DNA of 64,000 bases from Arsenophonus sp046530765 (lineage in GTDB: Bacteria; Pseudomonadota; Gammaproteobacteria; Enterobacterales; Enterobacteriaceae), in assembly GCA_046530765.1 (NCBI GenBank), contig JBHEQS010000004.1, positions 89,150 through 153,149 on the forward strand. The letters are read 5' to 3'. Every line of letters starts with the position of its first letter. The first letter of the stretch is position 1. Under the pieces are notes generated by a model, which ran no database searches, was not told the origin of the DNA, and saw nothing but the letters and a program-made list of their open reading frames with translations. The position numbers and the translations under genes were made by a program. Positions 1 through 13,226 of this stretch are shown here, piece by piece.

Positions 1-1493
1 TAACTATTCAATTTCATACAGTTTTAATTCTTTACTATTTACATATATGTAAATCAATAAGATTATTGCAAATTTTATGCTCGTTAACTGAGTGCGTAAC
101 AGATTATAAATATAGGAAATAATGTGATATTATATTTATTAACCATAAATTTAACGTAATAATTATTTTATTGAAAATAATTCATATCGCAAAAACTACT
201 GTAGACAAAATTACAACTCATAATATTGATATAAATTAATATTGGCAACATTATCTTCTGTTATTTTCAATTTTCTTCATTGTTTTAATAAACTCAATGT
301 TAACCACAACAAAATGTCTTTAATTATTATTAATTCAAGTAATGATGAAACTGTATTTAAAAAATAAATCGATAAAATTATGTTGTATATTATTTATGAG
401 CGCATCAAATAATAAAGTTAATAATTATTTTTACAATCATGAATTAAAAATTTATATAAAATTCTATACGCACATATTATTTTTTTTGATTATTTATGTT
501 ATTAATTGTGAAACAAAATTAATAATTATATTTATTTTAATAGGAATTCCATGAATAACTATCTAGTCTCTTCTTGCCACAACAAGACATTGTCTTTGGA
601 GTAAACAGCATTTGAATTACATTAAGTGGCCGTCTGGACACAATATCATTAATATTATTAACGTATAACTCAAATTATATATTGTGATCTAACATTGTAC
701 ATTAATTGAGCTCGCTATATAACATATATGTAATTTATATTGAATAAATATTTAATAATATTTATACTAGCATCAATATTAATTCTAGTATAAGCAAAAA
801 TATCAAAAATTCTTTCTATCAAACTATTTATTATGTTAATTAAATTATTAAATATTATTGTTAATCTACTTTTCAAGTAAAGATATAATAATTTATTATA
901 GTAAGCGAATTACATATCAAATTTTAAATATTAATACTATATGATATCTGTCAAATTGTGTTAAGATATTATATAAAACTTACTGGTTTGTATTCGTTCG
1001 TAAAAAAAATAATTTGACAAAATAATGATCTAATAAATAAACTAAAATGAATTATATTCTGTCAAGATTAATTATATTTCTATATTAAATTTTCTTCTTG
1101 TAGTAGTCTATGATTTAATTGCAGCTATTTATCTTATAAATTAATTAACTAAAATTATCTTTAGTTTGTTATTTCAAATTTTATTATCTTATCTTAATGA
1201 GATTTAAATACGTGAAATTAATTAAATATAATTAAATAATATAGGTACATAATTAGATTGTAATAACTATGCAAATAAATAATATGATTAAAATAACAAC
1301 GCACAGTTAACATAATTACTAGAATTTAAAATTGTCGACCTACGTAGTTTAGTTCATTATTAATTTTTTTTATTACATAGTCAATAATTAAAATTTTATG
1401 TAATACAATACAATAGAATACAATACAAGATCAGAACTCGATAAATTACTTGAATAACAATGACATTACATTCTTTTGTACGTAATAACGCAG

Positions 1494-1529
1494 TTTTAAT
1501 CAACACTAATATTTTAATCAACACTAATA
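1494..1529. repeat. 18-bp direct repeat, two tandem copies
   Basis: An 18-bp unit, beginning TTTTAATCAACACTAATA, occurs twice head to tail without mismatch (1494-1511 and 1512-1529). It lies in gene-free DNA and looks like a replication-slippage duplication. Confidence 0.8.
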
Positions 1530-4500
1530 TATTAAGTGTAATATTAACACCAATATCAAAATATATCTTGGTAAATGATTAGTGCATTGTTTATAAATGA
1601 TAACTTATTAAATAATCACTATTTGCTGTTGATTTAACATTTTCTTTAAGAAAAAATAGATGCTAGATATACATCTAATCTAGCAATACATGTATATAAT
1701 AATAAATAAGTTATGTAATCATTATTGTATTATATTTATTCAATAACAAGGATTCCATTTAGTTTAAATAGAAAGCAAGTAAATTCATAATCTAATATAT
1801 TAACAAAAACTATAAAATTTAAAAATAAGGTTTTTAACTAATAAAATGAATATTGAATTATTTTATAATACGAATATTTTTAATAAATTTGATTTTCTAA
1901 AATAGTAGAAAAATTATCATAATAAATTATTCAACAATAAATTAAAATTACACAAATATGTCAGCAATTTTATAAGTTATTAGTTTACAAGCAAAAAGAC
2001 AGTAGATAAACAATATAAAAGCTTATATTATAATTTAAGAATTTAACTCTTTTGATAAATAATAAATATACTTTGAATAAAAAATTATAAAAAAACTCAA
2101 TGTTTTGAATAAGAATTTCAAATAAAATAAAAAATTAATTTTTCAATAGAAAATTCAGATAATAAAATATTTTTTCTATTTTTAAGTGATGCATGACCGC
2201 CTAAAAGATATTATCATGTCGTTTGTGAGCACGATATAAATAAAATTGTATCGAATATTTAATAATTTTAAAGATTAATTAATTGAATGATGTAGATAGA
2301 TTAATTAATATAAAAACAGAGATGCTATGATAAAAGTAAAATAGATGGTAAATGTCTAAAATAAATGTTTCATAAAGAAGGTTAACTGATATTTTTTAGT
2401 TGTAAATTTATAACATTTTGTGTGACGCAACATTATAAAATCTTTTCTTTTGAGTAGTTTACTTAATAATTTGTACATTAATTCCTTTAAATCAAAAGCA
2501 TATTTATACTCATATCAATTCTTAATGTATTTTTTTTTAAAACTATATTACCAAGTTGATAGATAAGATATTTCTGAATATCCTATATTTAACAAATTTA
2601 TACTTTTAATAATCTTAAATTTCATTAATTTTTACCACTAATAATAATTAATATTATTTCTTATGTATAAAAACGACAAGTGTATTCTAGTTTATATCTA
2701 GATAATAAATATCTGTTGTATGAAAATTACATCATTAATTACTGATTTCTAATGCATAAAGAAAGTAATTTGTCAATTATAAAAGTTTTTTTATACAAAT
2801 ATTAAACTCAAATATGTTACATGAACTATCTGATGACATACATATGCTATGTTTCAATTTAAAATTGAATGACAATTCAATATTTTCTTATATATAAAAT
2901 TTATATTTTTAGTATCAAGATATATAATATTGATATTTGTATATAAAATAAATTAACTTTCATGATTACAGTTTTTTATTATAAAAAAAAGTTATGAAAC
3001 ATATTATTAATAATTTATAACACAATATTTTTTTGAAAAATTCTATTTTAATTTCTTTAGAAACGAATTTTTATAATTTTAATTTATATCTTTTTACTAT
3101 AAAATAGATTTTAATGTAATTTTTTTAAAATAATTATTATTTTAAATATAGTAAATAAAAATAATTAAAATAACAATGATTATCATTAATTAAATATATA
3201 AAAACTATTACTGAACTAAATATAATATAAAATTCTTCAATTTTTATTAAATTTTTAATAAATAACTAATGATTGTATCAATTTATTTTTTTTAAAATAT
3301 ATTTAGTATTGTATTATACATATAGATTAGCGTTAAATATTTAAGTTATCATTTTTTAGATATTATTATCAAATTTATTAATATATTATTTGTGACATAT
3401 ATTGACATTTAAAATTTATATTTCGTTTTTGTTATTATTAAATTATTATTTAATTCGTAAATTTTAAAATTAATTAAAAATATTTTTTTTAAATTTCGAT
3501 ATAGTAAGAATTAAAAATTCTAGATTAATAAAATTATTTTAATGATTATTTTATTTTATCAATTGTTATGTAAAAAGACTCTAAAATAATTTTAGTATAT
3601 TACGTATCTATAATTTTATATAGATTTGTAATATTATATTTATTTAATAGAAAACAACTAAATATAGAATAACATAAAATAGATTTTTAATTTTAAATAT
3701 AAATCATTATTCGATTGTGATAAAATTCACACAAAAACATATAATAAAGATTGAATGTAATATTATTTTATAAAATCTAAAATATAATAAAAATTTCTAG
3801 AGCAATATCAATAGATTATTTATATTTTTAATCTAATAACTTTTTATAATTAAAATATTACATATTATAATTATTTGATTTAAATGATAAATAGTTTAAT
3901 AACTATATAAACTATTGCATAAAATATCTATTTAATAAAATATAATTATAATTATTAGTAAAAATTTATTACAATTGATAATATTGACTTTTATAAAAAA
4001 CAATTAGATGATAAGAATTCTTATCATTCTTGTAATGCAGATTAATTTTATGTAAATTAAAATAGTAATTAATTATCAAAAGTTTTTATTTTCAAACTAA
4101 AAAGCATATTAAATCATGTATTGATATCTTTGATTATCAACTTTAAATCTCATAGATGTAATTAGTTGTAGTAATAAAATAATATTATAATAAATATTAA
4201 TAATTTATAATAATAAGGCAATTAATTCATAAAAACTTATAAAAATTAAGAAATGTGATGTTATTTGCAAATAAATTATTTTTTTAAAATAATCGTTTAT
4301 ATTATGAATTAATGATTTAATATAAGATATTAATAGTGTTAATTGAATATAAGATTTTTACTAATTATATTTAAGTGCAAATATAGTTACTAACTAGTAA
4401 TTAATAATAAGTAATGTAAATACATATTAATATTAAAAAATTAATGATCTCATGTTTAAAAGTATATAAAAATAAAAGAAAATAAGATCTTTAAATAAAA

Positions 4501-6769
4501 AAATTATTTAATATTATTGAGTATTGTTAAATAACTATTGTTATTGTTAAAAACTTTATAACACATGAATTATTTATTTACATATAAATATAAAAATAAT
4601 TTTTACTTCTATTTTTATTTTTTTTTAAAATAAGTAAATAAACTTTCAAAAAAATATACTTTTTTAAAGCAGAAAGCACATAATATGCAACTTTTTTTGA
4701 ATGATGAAGATGTATAAAATTATATTTTAATAAGTTTAAGTACCATAGAAGTAGAAGCTTAAATTTTTAATTTTTTTATAAAAATTAAAAATTTCAAATA
4801 AATTTTAAAAGAAAAATAAAATTTATTTAAAAGAATGCATATGTATCTAATTTATTCATCATTAATTTAGAAATCATCCAATGCAAAACGATTAAAAAAT
4901 TATAAACAATGCTAAAATATTTGATTATTATAGAAAAACTTTATATAAAATTCAGTCAAAAAAACTAATATTAACTATTAATTATTATAATTTTATTTGT
5001 TATTTAAAATAAAAAGTACGAAATACTGAATATTAATAGTAATCTAATATTTAAATAAAATAATTAATATATATGATATCTATCTGTAAAAACTATTAAT
5101 AAATATAAAATATATTTTATATTAAAATATAATGCTCATTAACACTCTATAATTTTTTAACACAAAATGATAAATAATCAAAATTTTTTTTAATGTAAGC
5201 TAAAACGATCTTAACAAATTATAATTGATCGTTTATTGATATTTTAATTAAAACAGATAATTAATAATGAATTTAAAATACTTTATAAATTTTTTATAAT
5301 TAATATATTAATTAACTATGAATACTGTTAAAAAACTAATTATATTAAAATATATATTAACAAAAAGTAATATTTTAATAAAGATTTGTCACACATTAAT
5401 TTAAAAATATGAAATTGCATATAGAAACTTACTTGAATTAAATTTAAGTAATACAAAATTATAATTTATTAATTCCTATTATATATTTTATTAAAAATAA
5501 GCAAAACAAATCATTCATATTGACAATATATAAATAAAAATTGAAAGAAAACCACTTGATTATTTGATAAAAATTCTTTTATAAAATGTACATTTTAATA
5601 TTTATAAATTATTTAATTTTAATAAATATAAAAGAAATTAATAAGAATTTTATTCTATACAAATAAACAAGTTAAATTAATAATAAAAAAAAGAAAATAA
5701 ATAATTAAAATTATTCTTTATTTGTATTATAAATTTACAATTTTTTAATGATTACTTTATATTCAAGGTAATAAATATGATTTGTTAATATAATTTTATC
5801 TGTAACACATATATATCTTGCCAATGCAGCAATCGCAATATTTATTTATACCTGAGCAATAAAAGAAAATAAAAAATAATTAAATAACATATTTAAAATA
5901 TAAAATAACAATACATTTATTTTTTTTAAAAAACTTATAAATATCTAGAAAATTAAATCGATTTTTAATATATTATTGAAATATAAGCAACAAAAAAATT
6001 ATTTAATAATTTCTATGCCTTTCTATTCAAATATTAAATATATGATAATAGATTAAATATAAATTTTTCGTATTTTCAAGCCTAAACGAGTAAATATAAT
6101 TTTTTTTATTTTTTATTTGTTAAAATACTTAACTTTAGGTATTATTGTTATATTTATATATAACAAAAAATATTGATAATTTTTTTACTAATTTAGTTAG
6201 TTATATGCAACGATGTGATAATATATGTTTGTTTAATATTAGTATTTAAAAATTATTCTTAGTATTTTAATTCGATAATTAAAATATTTTTTTGTTATCT
6301 CTACAATTTTAAAATATAAAAACAAATTATAAATTTTCGTAGATATTTTTTTTAATTTATTTACATATAGCTAATATCACTGTTTTGCCAAAAAAAAAGT
6401 AAAAATATGTTTATTTTTAAATAAAGTTATTTGAAGTTAAAAGTGCAATTTAAAAACTACTATAATAAAAACTTAAGATTGATTATGTTTTAATAAATTA
6501 TTTGTATAAACAAATAATTTATACTTTTTTTTAAAAATATAACATTGTATCAATAGAATTAGTATTAATACTAAAAATTTTTGTAGTATTTTTAGATATA
6601 ATTAACTTAATTATCAATTAAGTTAATTATACAATTCGGTAATAAAGCATATTTTTTATTAATTTTTTTGTCATTATTAATAAATATAATTACCTTTTTT
6701 ATTATTAGTAAATTATAAATATTAATTATGATACATATTATTATTTTATTTATTTTTTATATAATAATT

Positions 6770-6799
6770 ATTTTTATTTTTATTTTTATTTTTATTTTT
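6770..6799. repeat. 6-bp microsatellite (ATTTTT)n
   Basis: Five perfect copies of ATTTTT. Shorter runs of the same motif or its complement are visible near 16268-16290 and 17620-17640, so it is a recurrent low-complexity motif of this genome rather than a local oddity. Confidence 0.8.
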
Positions 6800-8029
6800 A
6801 TTTACTATTAATGCTATTATAAATAATAGATTAATTTTTATTGAATAATAGATAAAACTAATTACTTTAATTGAACTATGTTGTTATATTATTTAATAAT
6901 AGTTAAATATATAAAACGCTTTACAATAAAGTAAAAATAGAATTAGAATTAATAAGAATATATATAATCTAATATACTTTTATATCATTTAAGTTATTTT
7001 TAAATTTTATTACTAGTAAATTAAACTAGATGATAACATGTTTATTAATATTGATTTTTTCACATGTTATATTATAGGTATGCAAATATTAGTAGATTCA
7101 AGTAAATAAATCATAATAATAATAATATTATTTTAGTTAAACACATTAAAACTAGTAATAACAATATATACGACATCATTATTTTTAGTTTTTAAAATAA
7201 ATTGCTTAATTTGAACTATATAAAATAAAAAAAAATATAATATCATAATCTCATTAATTAATAAAGTATTTTTATTAGATAAAATCTATTATTCTATATA
7301 TAGATAAAGAATCATAAAATAAAAAAAATATTTTTTTATTAAATTAATATACTAGATAACGATCAATTTTTTAGTGTTTAGATTTTTTATAAAACTAAAT
7401 TTATTTATTGTTTTTTTTTAAATTTTTATAGATAAATATAATGCTATCATATCTAATAATTATATAATTAATACAATAATAGTTGTACTTATAATAATTT
7501 GAGATAATTTTAATTTTAAAAAATAATAAAACTTGTTTCTAGTTATTCTACGATAAAAATATTATATTAGAAATTTTTATCTATTTATATGATTTAACTA
7601 ATATTGTAATATTATAAATAATTTTTAGTATTATTATTAAATTAGTCACTTTTACAGAACTATAAAATATTCAAGATTATATTATTTATTCTAAGACTTT
7701 TATATTAAAAGTAACATCTTTATAATAAAATTATTAAATATATAGTTTTATTTCTTAACTAAAATATATTGTATATTATTTTGTAATAAATAAAAAAGAA
7801 ATTATTAAGTAAATTTTATTTAAAATACAACAGAATAATAATTTACTTCATTATTTAATTTAATAAATGTAAAAGTTAAAAACTCTTATAAGTAATTAAA
7901 TTTAATAAATATTATTTTTAATTACTAAAATATAGTATTTTATTTAACTAATTGAATTAAAATGTATATTTATTTTTTAATTAAAACTATCATATATACT
8001 ATTAAAATCTATATTTAAGGGATTCTGTT

Positions 8030-9505
8030 ATGGTGATTAATAAACCTGTTCAAGCATGTAATTTAATTATTTTCGGAGCAAAAGGAGACTTAGCTTGCCG
8101 CAAATTATTGCCTTCTATTTATCGATTAGAAAAAACAGGATATATTCATCCTGATACTCGCATTATAGGAATTGGTAGAGCCGAATGGGACTCCACAGCT
8201 TATATAAAAAAAGTTAGAGAAACGTTAGAAACATTTTTAAAAGAAAAAATAGATCATAGTTTATGGCAAAAATTAAATAAGAGGCTTGACTTCTTTAATT
8301 TAGATGTTCAAGATTTAAATAAATTTAATTTACTATCACAATATCTTAGTGACGATAGTAAACCATCTATATATTATTTTGCTATCCCACCAATACTTTT
8401 TGGTACCGTTTGCCATGGTTTAGGCCATGCCGGGCTTAATAAAAATTTAAATCGGGTTGTAATGGAAAAACCATTAGGTACAAATCTTATTTCGTCACAA
8501 GAAATAAATAATGAAGTTGCCAAGTATTTTAAAGAGAACCAAATTTACCGTATTGATCATTATTTAGGTAAAGAGACAGTCCTTAATTTATTAGCATTAC
8601 GTTTCGCTAATTCTTTATTTATTAATAATTGGGATTATCGAATAATTGATCACGTACAGATCACTGTTGCTGAAGAGGTTGGAATTGAAGGACGTTGGGA
8701 TTATTTTGATCAAACTGGCCAAATGCGAGACATGGTTCAAAATCATTTATTACAGATATTAAGTATAATAGCAATGTCACCTCCAGCAAATTTAACTGCA
8801 GATTGCATACGAGATGAGAAGGTTAAAGTATTGTGTTCATTGCGTCGCATTGATTACAGTAATGTGCGTGAGAAAACCGTATGCGGGCAATACACATCAG
8901 GTTTTGTTAATGGGAAAAAAGTGGATGGATATCTGGTTGATGGTGGTGTAAGTAAATCAAGCAAAACGGAAACTTTTGTGGCAATTAGAGTTGATATCGA
9001 TGATTGGCGTTGGGCTGGAGTACCTTTTTATTTAAGAACTGGAAAGAGATTGATATCAAAATGTTCCGAGGTAGTTATTTATTTTAAAAAACCTATATTA
9101 AACATTTTTTCTGATTATTGCAAAGATATTCCACAAAATAAATTAACTATTAGATTACAACCAGATGAAGGAATTGATATTGAAATCTTAAATAAAGCAC
9201 CAGGTCTTGATCATAAACATAATTTACAGACAACAAAATTAGATTTGAATTTCTCTAAAACATTTAATCAAAAGCATTTTGCTGATGCATACGAACGTTT
9301 ATTACTAGAAGCTATGCGTGGCATTCAAGTACTGTTTACTAGGAGAGATGAGGTAGAGGAGGCTTGGAGATGGATTGATTCTATTATTGATGCATTGATA
9401 AAACATAATCAACCACTCAAACTTTATGAAGCAGGTACATATGGACCATATGATTCTGATTTAATGATCAAAAAAGATAGACGATCATGGAATAAATTTA
9501 AATAG
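8030..9505 (+). CDS. zwf: glucose-6-phosphate 1-dehydrogenase
   Basis: Oxidises glucose 6-phosphate to 6-phosphogluconolactone with NADP+, the entry to the oxidative pentose phosphate pathway and a source of cytosolic NADPH. The 491-residue product has the same length as the E. coli enzyme. The N-terminal nucleotide-binding motif IFGAKGDLACRKL (about residues 14-26) and the substrate-binding active-site motif YRIDHYLGKE (about 173-182) are intact, as is the C-terminal domain with FYLRTGKR. A good ribosome-binding site (AAGGGA) lies 7 nt before the ATG. The gene stands alone, with 8 kb of gene-free DNA upstream and the broken mdtJI pair downstream. No partner pentose-phosphate gene lies nearby. 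Identity is certain by motif and length. Confidence 0.97.
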   Translation: MVINKPVQACNLIIFGAKGDLACRKLLPSIYRLEKTGYIHPDTRIIGIGRAEWDSTAYIKKVRETLETFLKEKIDHSLWQKLNKRLDFFNLDVQDLNKFNLLSQYLSDDSKPSIYYFAIPPILFGTVCHGLGHAGLNKNLNRVVMEKPLGTNLISSQEINNEVAKYFKENQIYRIDHYLGKETVLNLLALRFANSLFINNWDYRIIDHVQITVAEEVGIEGRWDYFDQTGQMRDMVQNHLLQILSIIAMSPPANLTADCIRDEKVKVLCSLRRIDYSNVREKTVCGQYTSGFVNGKKVDGYLVDGGVSKSSKTETFVAIRVDIDDWRWAGVPFYLRTGKRLISKCSEVVIYFKKPILNIFSDYCKDIPQNKLTIRLQPDEGIDIEILNKAPGLDHKHNLQTTKLDLNFSKTFNQKHFADAYERLLLEAMRGIQVLFTRRDEVEEAWRWIDSIIDALIKHNQPLKLYEAGTYGPYDSDLMIKKDRRSWNKFK

Positions 9506-9903
9506 TTATTATCTACATTTGTTGTTGTAATTAGTCTTTGTATCTTATTTTTGCTATGATATTATTTTTACATTTTAGGTAAAATCTATTATAATTATTG
9601 CAGTAACATAAAATGATTATAATATATATAGCTAAATATTAAATATTATTTAAAAACAAATAAAGATGGTTCGTAATATTTTATGTATGAAAAGTGTATG
9701 CTTCATGAATAAAATATAGTGTATGTCTTAGACAGCATAAAAAATAAAAGTATTAGCTATTATTTTTTTCTTATTAAATATATCCACTATTTTAAGTTAA
9801 CATCATTGGTGTGATATTTTATATCATATCCTGTTACTAATCTGTTTAACAATAATTTAAAATCTATCCATTGTCTTAATAGTGTAAATAACTGTGGAAC
9901 ATA
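9506..9903. other. intergenic region between zwf and the mdtJ pseudogene
   Basis: About 400 bp of AT-rich DNA with no recognisable frame, RNA gene or clear terminator after zwf. Confidence 0.6.
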
Positions 9904-10235
9904 ATGATTTATTTGATATTTTTAATACTATCAATTATTATTGAAGTAATTTGTACATTATTAATTAAGTACTTTAATGTCACTGGTGACATGACTAGTT
10001 TATTTATAATTTATTTTGTGATCCCATCATCTTACATATTATTGGCAATGTCTATAAAGTTGATTTGTGGTAGCTTACGCCATTTTAAGAAGGCATTAGA
10101 TTAATTTCTATAACAATATTTAGTATAATATTATTTAATGAATCATTATATACAAAGAAAATTATTAGTCTTTCTTTGCTTATTATCGGTATTGCGTTAA
10201 TAAAATCTGATACTAAAAAATATAAGATTGTATAA
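9904..10235 (+). pseudogene. mdtJ: mdtJ pseudogene (SMR-family spermidine exporter subunit), frameshifted
   Basis: In E. coli MdtJ forms, with MdtI, a small-multidrug-resistance heterodimer that exports spermidine across the inner membrane. The first 66 codons read as an MdtJ N-terminus, with an early IIIEVICTLLIKY segment like the family's first helix. The frame then ends at a TAA at 10102-10104. Near 10090 the reading passes into another frame. That frame continues the family sequence, with IFSIILFNESL (the FDESLSL region) and IIGIALIKSDTKK, to a stop at 10233-10235. A single frameshift plus substitutions account for the break, so this is a fairly recent loss. It is followed immediately by the mdtI remnant, as in E. 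coli. Confidence 0.85.
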
Positions 10236-10299
10236 TATAAATAAAATAAATTATGTAAATAATATTAAATAAAATAACTATATTTATTAAGGACATAAT

Positions 10300-10645
10300 A
10301 TGCTGATAAAACATCAATGGTTTTATGATGTCTTTCTATTTTTGTCCGTTATTTTAGAAAAAATAGCTAATATTTTTTAAATTTATCAAATAGCTTTAAA
10401 CGATTATTGGTAGGAGTATTATATTTAATTAGCGTTTTGTGTTCTTTTAGCGCATTAGATGTAGCAGATAATTGTATTGAACTTTATATTGCTTATGCTA
10501 TTTTGAGAACTTTTGGTATTGGATCAACAGTTGCTGCTTGTTGGATTTTATTTAATTAAAGACTAAATTATAAAGGTTTTGGTGGTATATTTTATTAATT
10601 GCTAGGATGGTAGTTATTAAATTGGCGCAATCAGATCTAACATAA
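10300..10645 (+). pseudogene. mdtI: mdtI pseudogene (SMR-family spermidine exporter subunit)
   Basis: Partner of MdtJ. A ribosome-binding site (TAAGGA) still precedes the ATG at 10300. The frame reads MLIKHQWFYDV then VILEKIANIF, matching the family's VLEIVANVF helix, and is broken in a run of six T at 10373-10378. From there a second frame continues with FLNLSNSFKRLLVGV, then IAYAILRTFGIGS and ACWILFN. It meets TAA at 10557-10559, where the family has Gln. A further stop and a second frameshift follow before a remnant VVIKLA C-terminus and the stop at 10643-10645. At least two frameshifts and two stops rule out a working gene. Confidence 0.85.
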
Positions 10646-13173
10646 TGTTAGATTATCTATTAATATCTATTAGAATTAAATAATAGATTTATTTTATTAT
10701 TGTTTGTAAATAGATATTTTGCGAATAAATAATTAATTAACTGAAATGTTAGTTTTATAATTAAAATATATAGCAAAACCTTTGTTTAAGATTTAATAAG
10801 ATTATAATTAATTGTATCTTATTTAGATAAAAAATTATTACTGTTTCAAAATATTAAATATTATAACAAATATAATATTTTAGCATATTAATAATATTTG
10901 TTTCACATAAAATTTTGATTCTTCTTATACTAAAAAGATCAATTATGTTATTAGATGGTTAATGAGAATTATAAAATAATTTCGCTGATCAGTAATTTAG
11001 TATATTTTAATTATATTAAAAATTTTATTGATTGGATCAATAAATTTAGTTATTTTTTATTGATTTTTTAATCTGTATATTTTCTATGATTAAATAAATG
11101 TAAAATTTAATCATTATTTGTTATTATCATTTAACAACTAAAATAAAATAATTTTATTTTAATTAAATAAATAATATAAACAAAAAAATATTTTTTTTGC
11201 TTTTTATGTAAATGTATTTTCTATAAAATTAATAGAAAATATATATAAAGATGCATAATGAGATTAAATTAAATTTAATTTAATTATGTATATAATATTG
11301 AAGAATATATTAATATTTATTAAAACTTATAAGAATATAAGTTTATTTTATTTTTTACAAAAAAAAATAAGGATTTAAAAATCTATTAATAAACATATTA
11401 TTAATAATATTTCTATAAAATAATTTTACTAGCATAGATATTATTTCTGTCGTACTATCAATAATATTGATTATTATTTTATATACTGACATAAACAACC
11501 ATAATTTAATCTATGTCTATGATGATAATCAAAAGCTCGAAAAATATGTAGAAAATTAATATTAACAATTTACAAAGATTAAACTTTATTATTCTTTATC
11601 TTATTTATATTTATTGTAAAATAATTATAAGCTCTTATCTTTCTTCTAATTGTACAATACTTTATAAGTAATCATTAATTTAAATTCTTGTTAAATATAT
11701 TTTTTTTTGGAAAACATAAAATAAGCAATAGTAATTCGTTTAATTAATATTTTGATATTATTTAGCATTTTTAATATTTATTTTTAATAATACCATATGA
11801 TGATTTGCTGCTAATTACTAAGTCAACGAAATATAAGTTTAGAGTTTATATGAAAGTTTATAATAATTTTATCAATTAATAAATAGAAATAATAATAATT
11901 ATGTTAGAGATTATCTTTTTATTATTAACATTATTTCATGCTTATGCTGCTTAAATATTAAAAGTCTATATTGTTGAATTAGTTTAAATTTCTTTAAAAC
12001 AAATAAAGTTGTAAAAGTACTAAATTAAATGAATTAATTTCTTGATAATAAATATTTTATTTATATAATAAAATAAGTTACTTATATAGTTTTTTTAACT
12101 TTTGTCTATAGTTTAGCAATTGTTTATTTTGTTTTAAATGTAATATTATTTAATTTATTTATAAATAGAAATTTATTATCAGATGTGAGATAGTAAAGAT
12201 CAAATATAATTTAGTTTTGTTGCTTTAAATTTTTAATTAAAATTATATAAAAATATGTTCAGATAAATTTATAATAATTACTTAATTAATAATTAGTTAG
12301 CAGTATATCTATGTTTATAAAGATGCGATGAAATTAGATATTGTATAATTAAACTGTTTTTACATAGTTTTTTATCGTGATACTGCTAGACGAACAATAA
12401 CTTGCTGTAATTATTTAAATTTCTTTGAATACTTATCCACTTCAAGAATTTAACTATTGTTTTTAAAGTTTTAATCGTAACTTATGTTAATATTAAAATT
12501 ATTAATATAATTAATAATTTTAATATTATAACTAATAAGATTATTTAAATTTTTACTTATTATAATAAAAAGTTAGTAATAAAATAAGTTACATTATTTT
12601 AATTCTCAACACTAAAAATTAATAACTTAATTATTATCATTTATATTTAACTATTACAATATAAACTACTTTATGTGTTGAGATATTTGGAATAACTTAA
12701 TCAAGCTAAATTTTTGATAGATTTATTGTTATGTTAAAGTTAATTATATAGCAATTAGATTCGTTGTTTATTCATATCACTTAAAATAAAGTTAAATTAA
12801 CTATAATGTTTAATAATTTACTTAAGATTACTTATTTTAATAGAGTGAAAATAAAGGATAATTACTATATAAAATTATTGTAAAAAAACGAATATAATAT
12901 ATCAGATAAATTATTATTTATATTGATATATATTAGATAATGTATATGCAGCACATCTTATACTAATAAGATTAATTATTAAGTTATTATTTTATTATCA
13001 ATGGGTCATACGACTAATTCATATATAGCTAATTTGATTTACTTAATTCAATTTTTTGTTAATTTTTTTATTGATTTTTATTTAGATATTTTAATATAGT
13101 AAATTTTTAAATATTATATATATTATTATATTCAAGATAATAATCTTTATTTTTTGATTTATATTGTAAATAA

Positions 13174-13226
13174 AAGATTCTGAATTACATGTTTATTGGT
13201 ATAATAAACATGTAATTCAGAATCTT
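13174..13226. repeat. perfect 24-bp inverted repeat (hairpin)
   Basis: Arms 13174-13197 and 13203-13226 are perfectly complementary over 24 bp around a 5-nt loop (GGTAT). The arms contain several G/C bases (AGATTCTGAATTACATG in the left arm), so this is not just an AT artefact. No gene flanks it within 2 kb, and it lacks a clear T-tract of an intrinsic terminator on either side. It could be a relic bidirectional terminator, a structured RNA, or a replication-generated palindrome. Confidence 0.85.

Larger units (their letters stand above)
1..8029. other. 8 kb gene-free, extremely AT-rich region
   Basis: No open frame here resembles a known protein. The one frame of 70 codons (342-554) is low-complexity Lys/Asn/Ile/Tyr-rich sequence of the kind expected by chance in such DNA. 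Base composition is dominated by A and T throughout, with a few islets of slightly higher G+C (about 541-660, 2185-2235, 5810-5850) that may be the last traces of genes. Simple repeats occur at 1494-1529 and 6770-6799, and there is a 20-bp perfect palindrome at 4008-4027. The region probably represents long-decayed coding DNA; no gene identity can be assigned. Confidence 0.7.

Noticed and set aside
342..554. 70-codon plus-strand open frame
   Set aside because: Lys/Asn/Ile/Tyr-rich with no motif or clear ribosome-binding site. Frames of this length are expected by chance many times in 64 kb of such AT-rich DNA.
4008..4027. 20-bp perfect palindrome ATGATAAGAATTCTTATCAT, which resembles a Fur box
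   Set aside because: No gene lies within 4 kb, and Fur itself is a pseudogene here. AT-rich DNA produces such palindromes easily.
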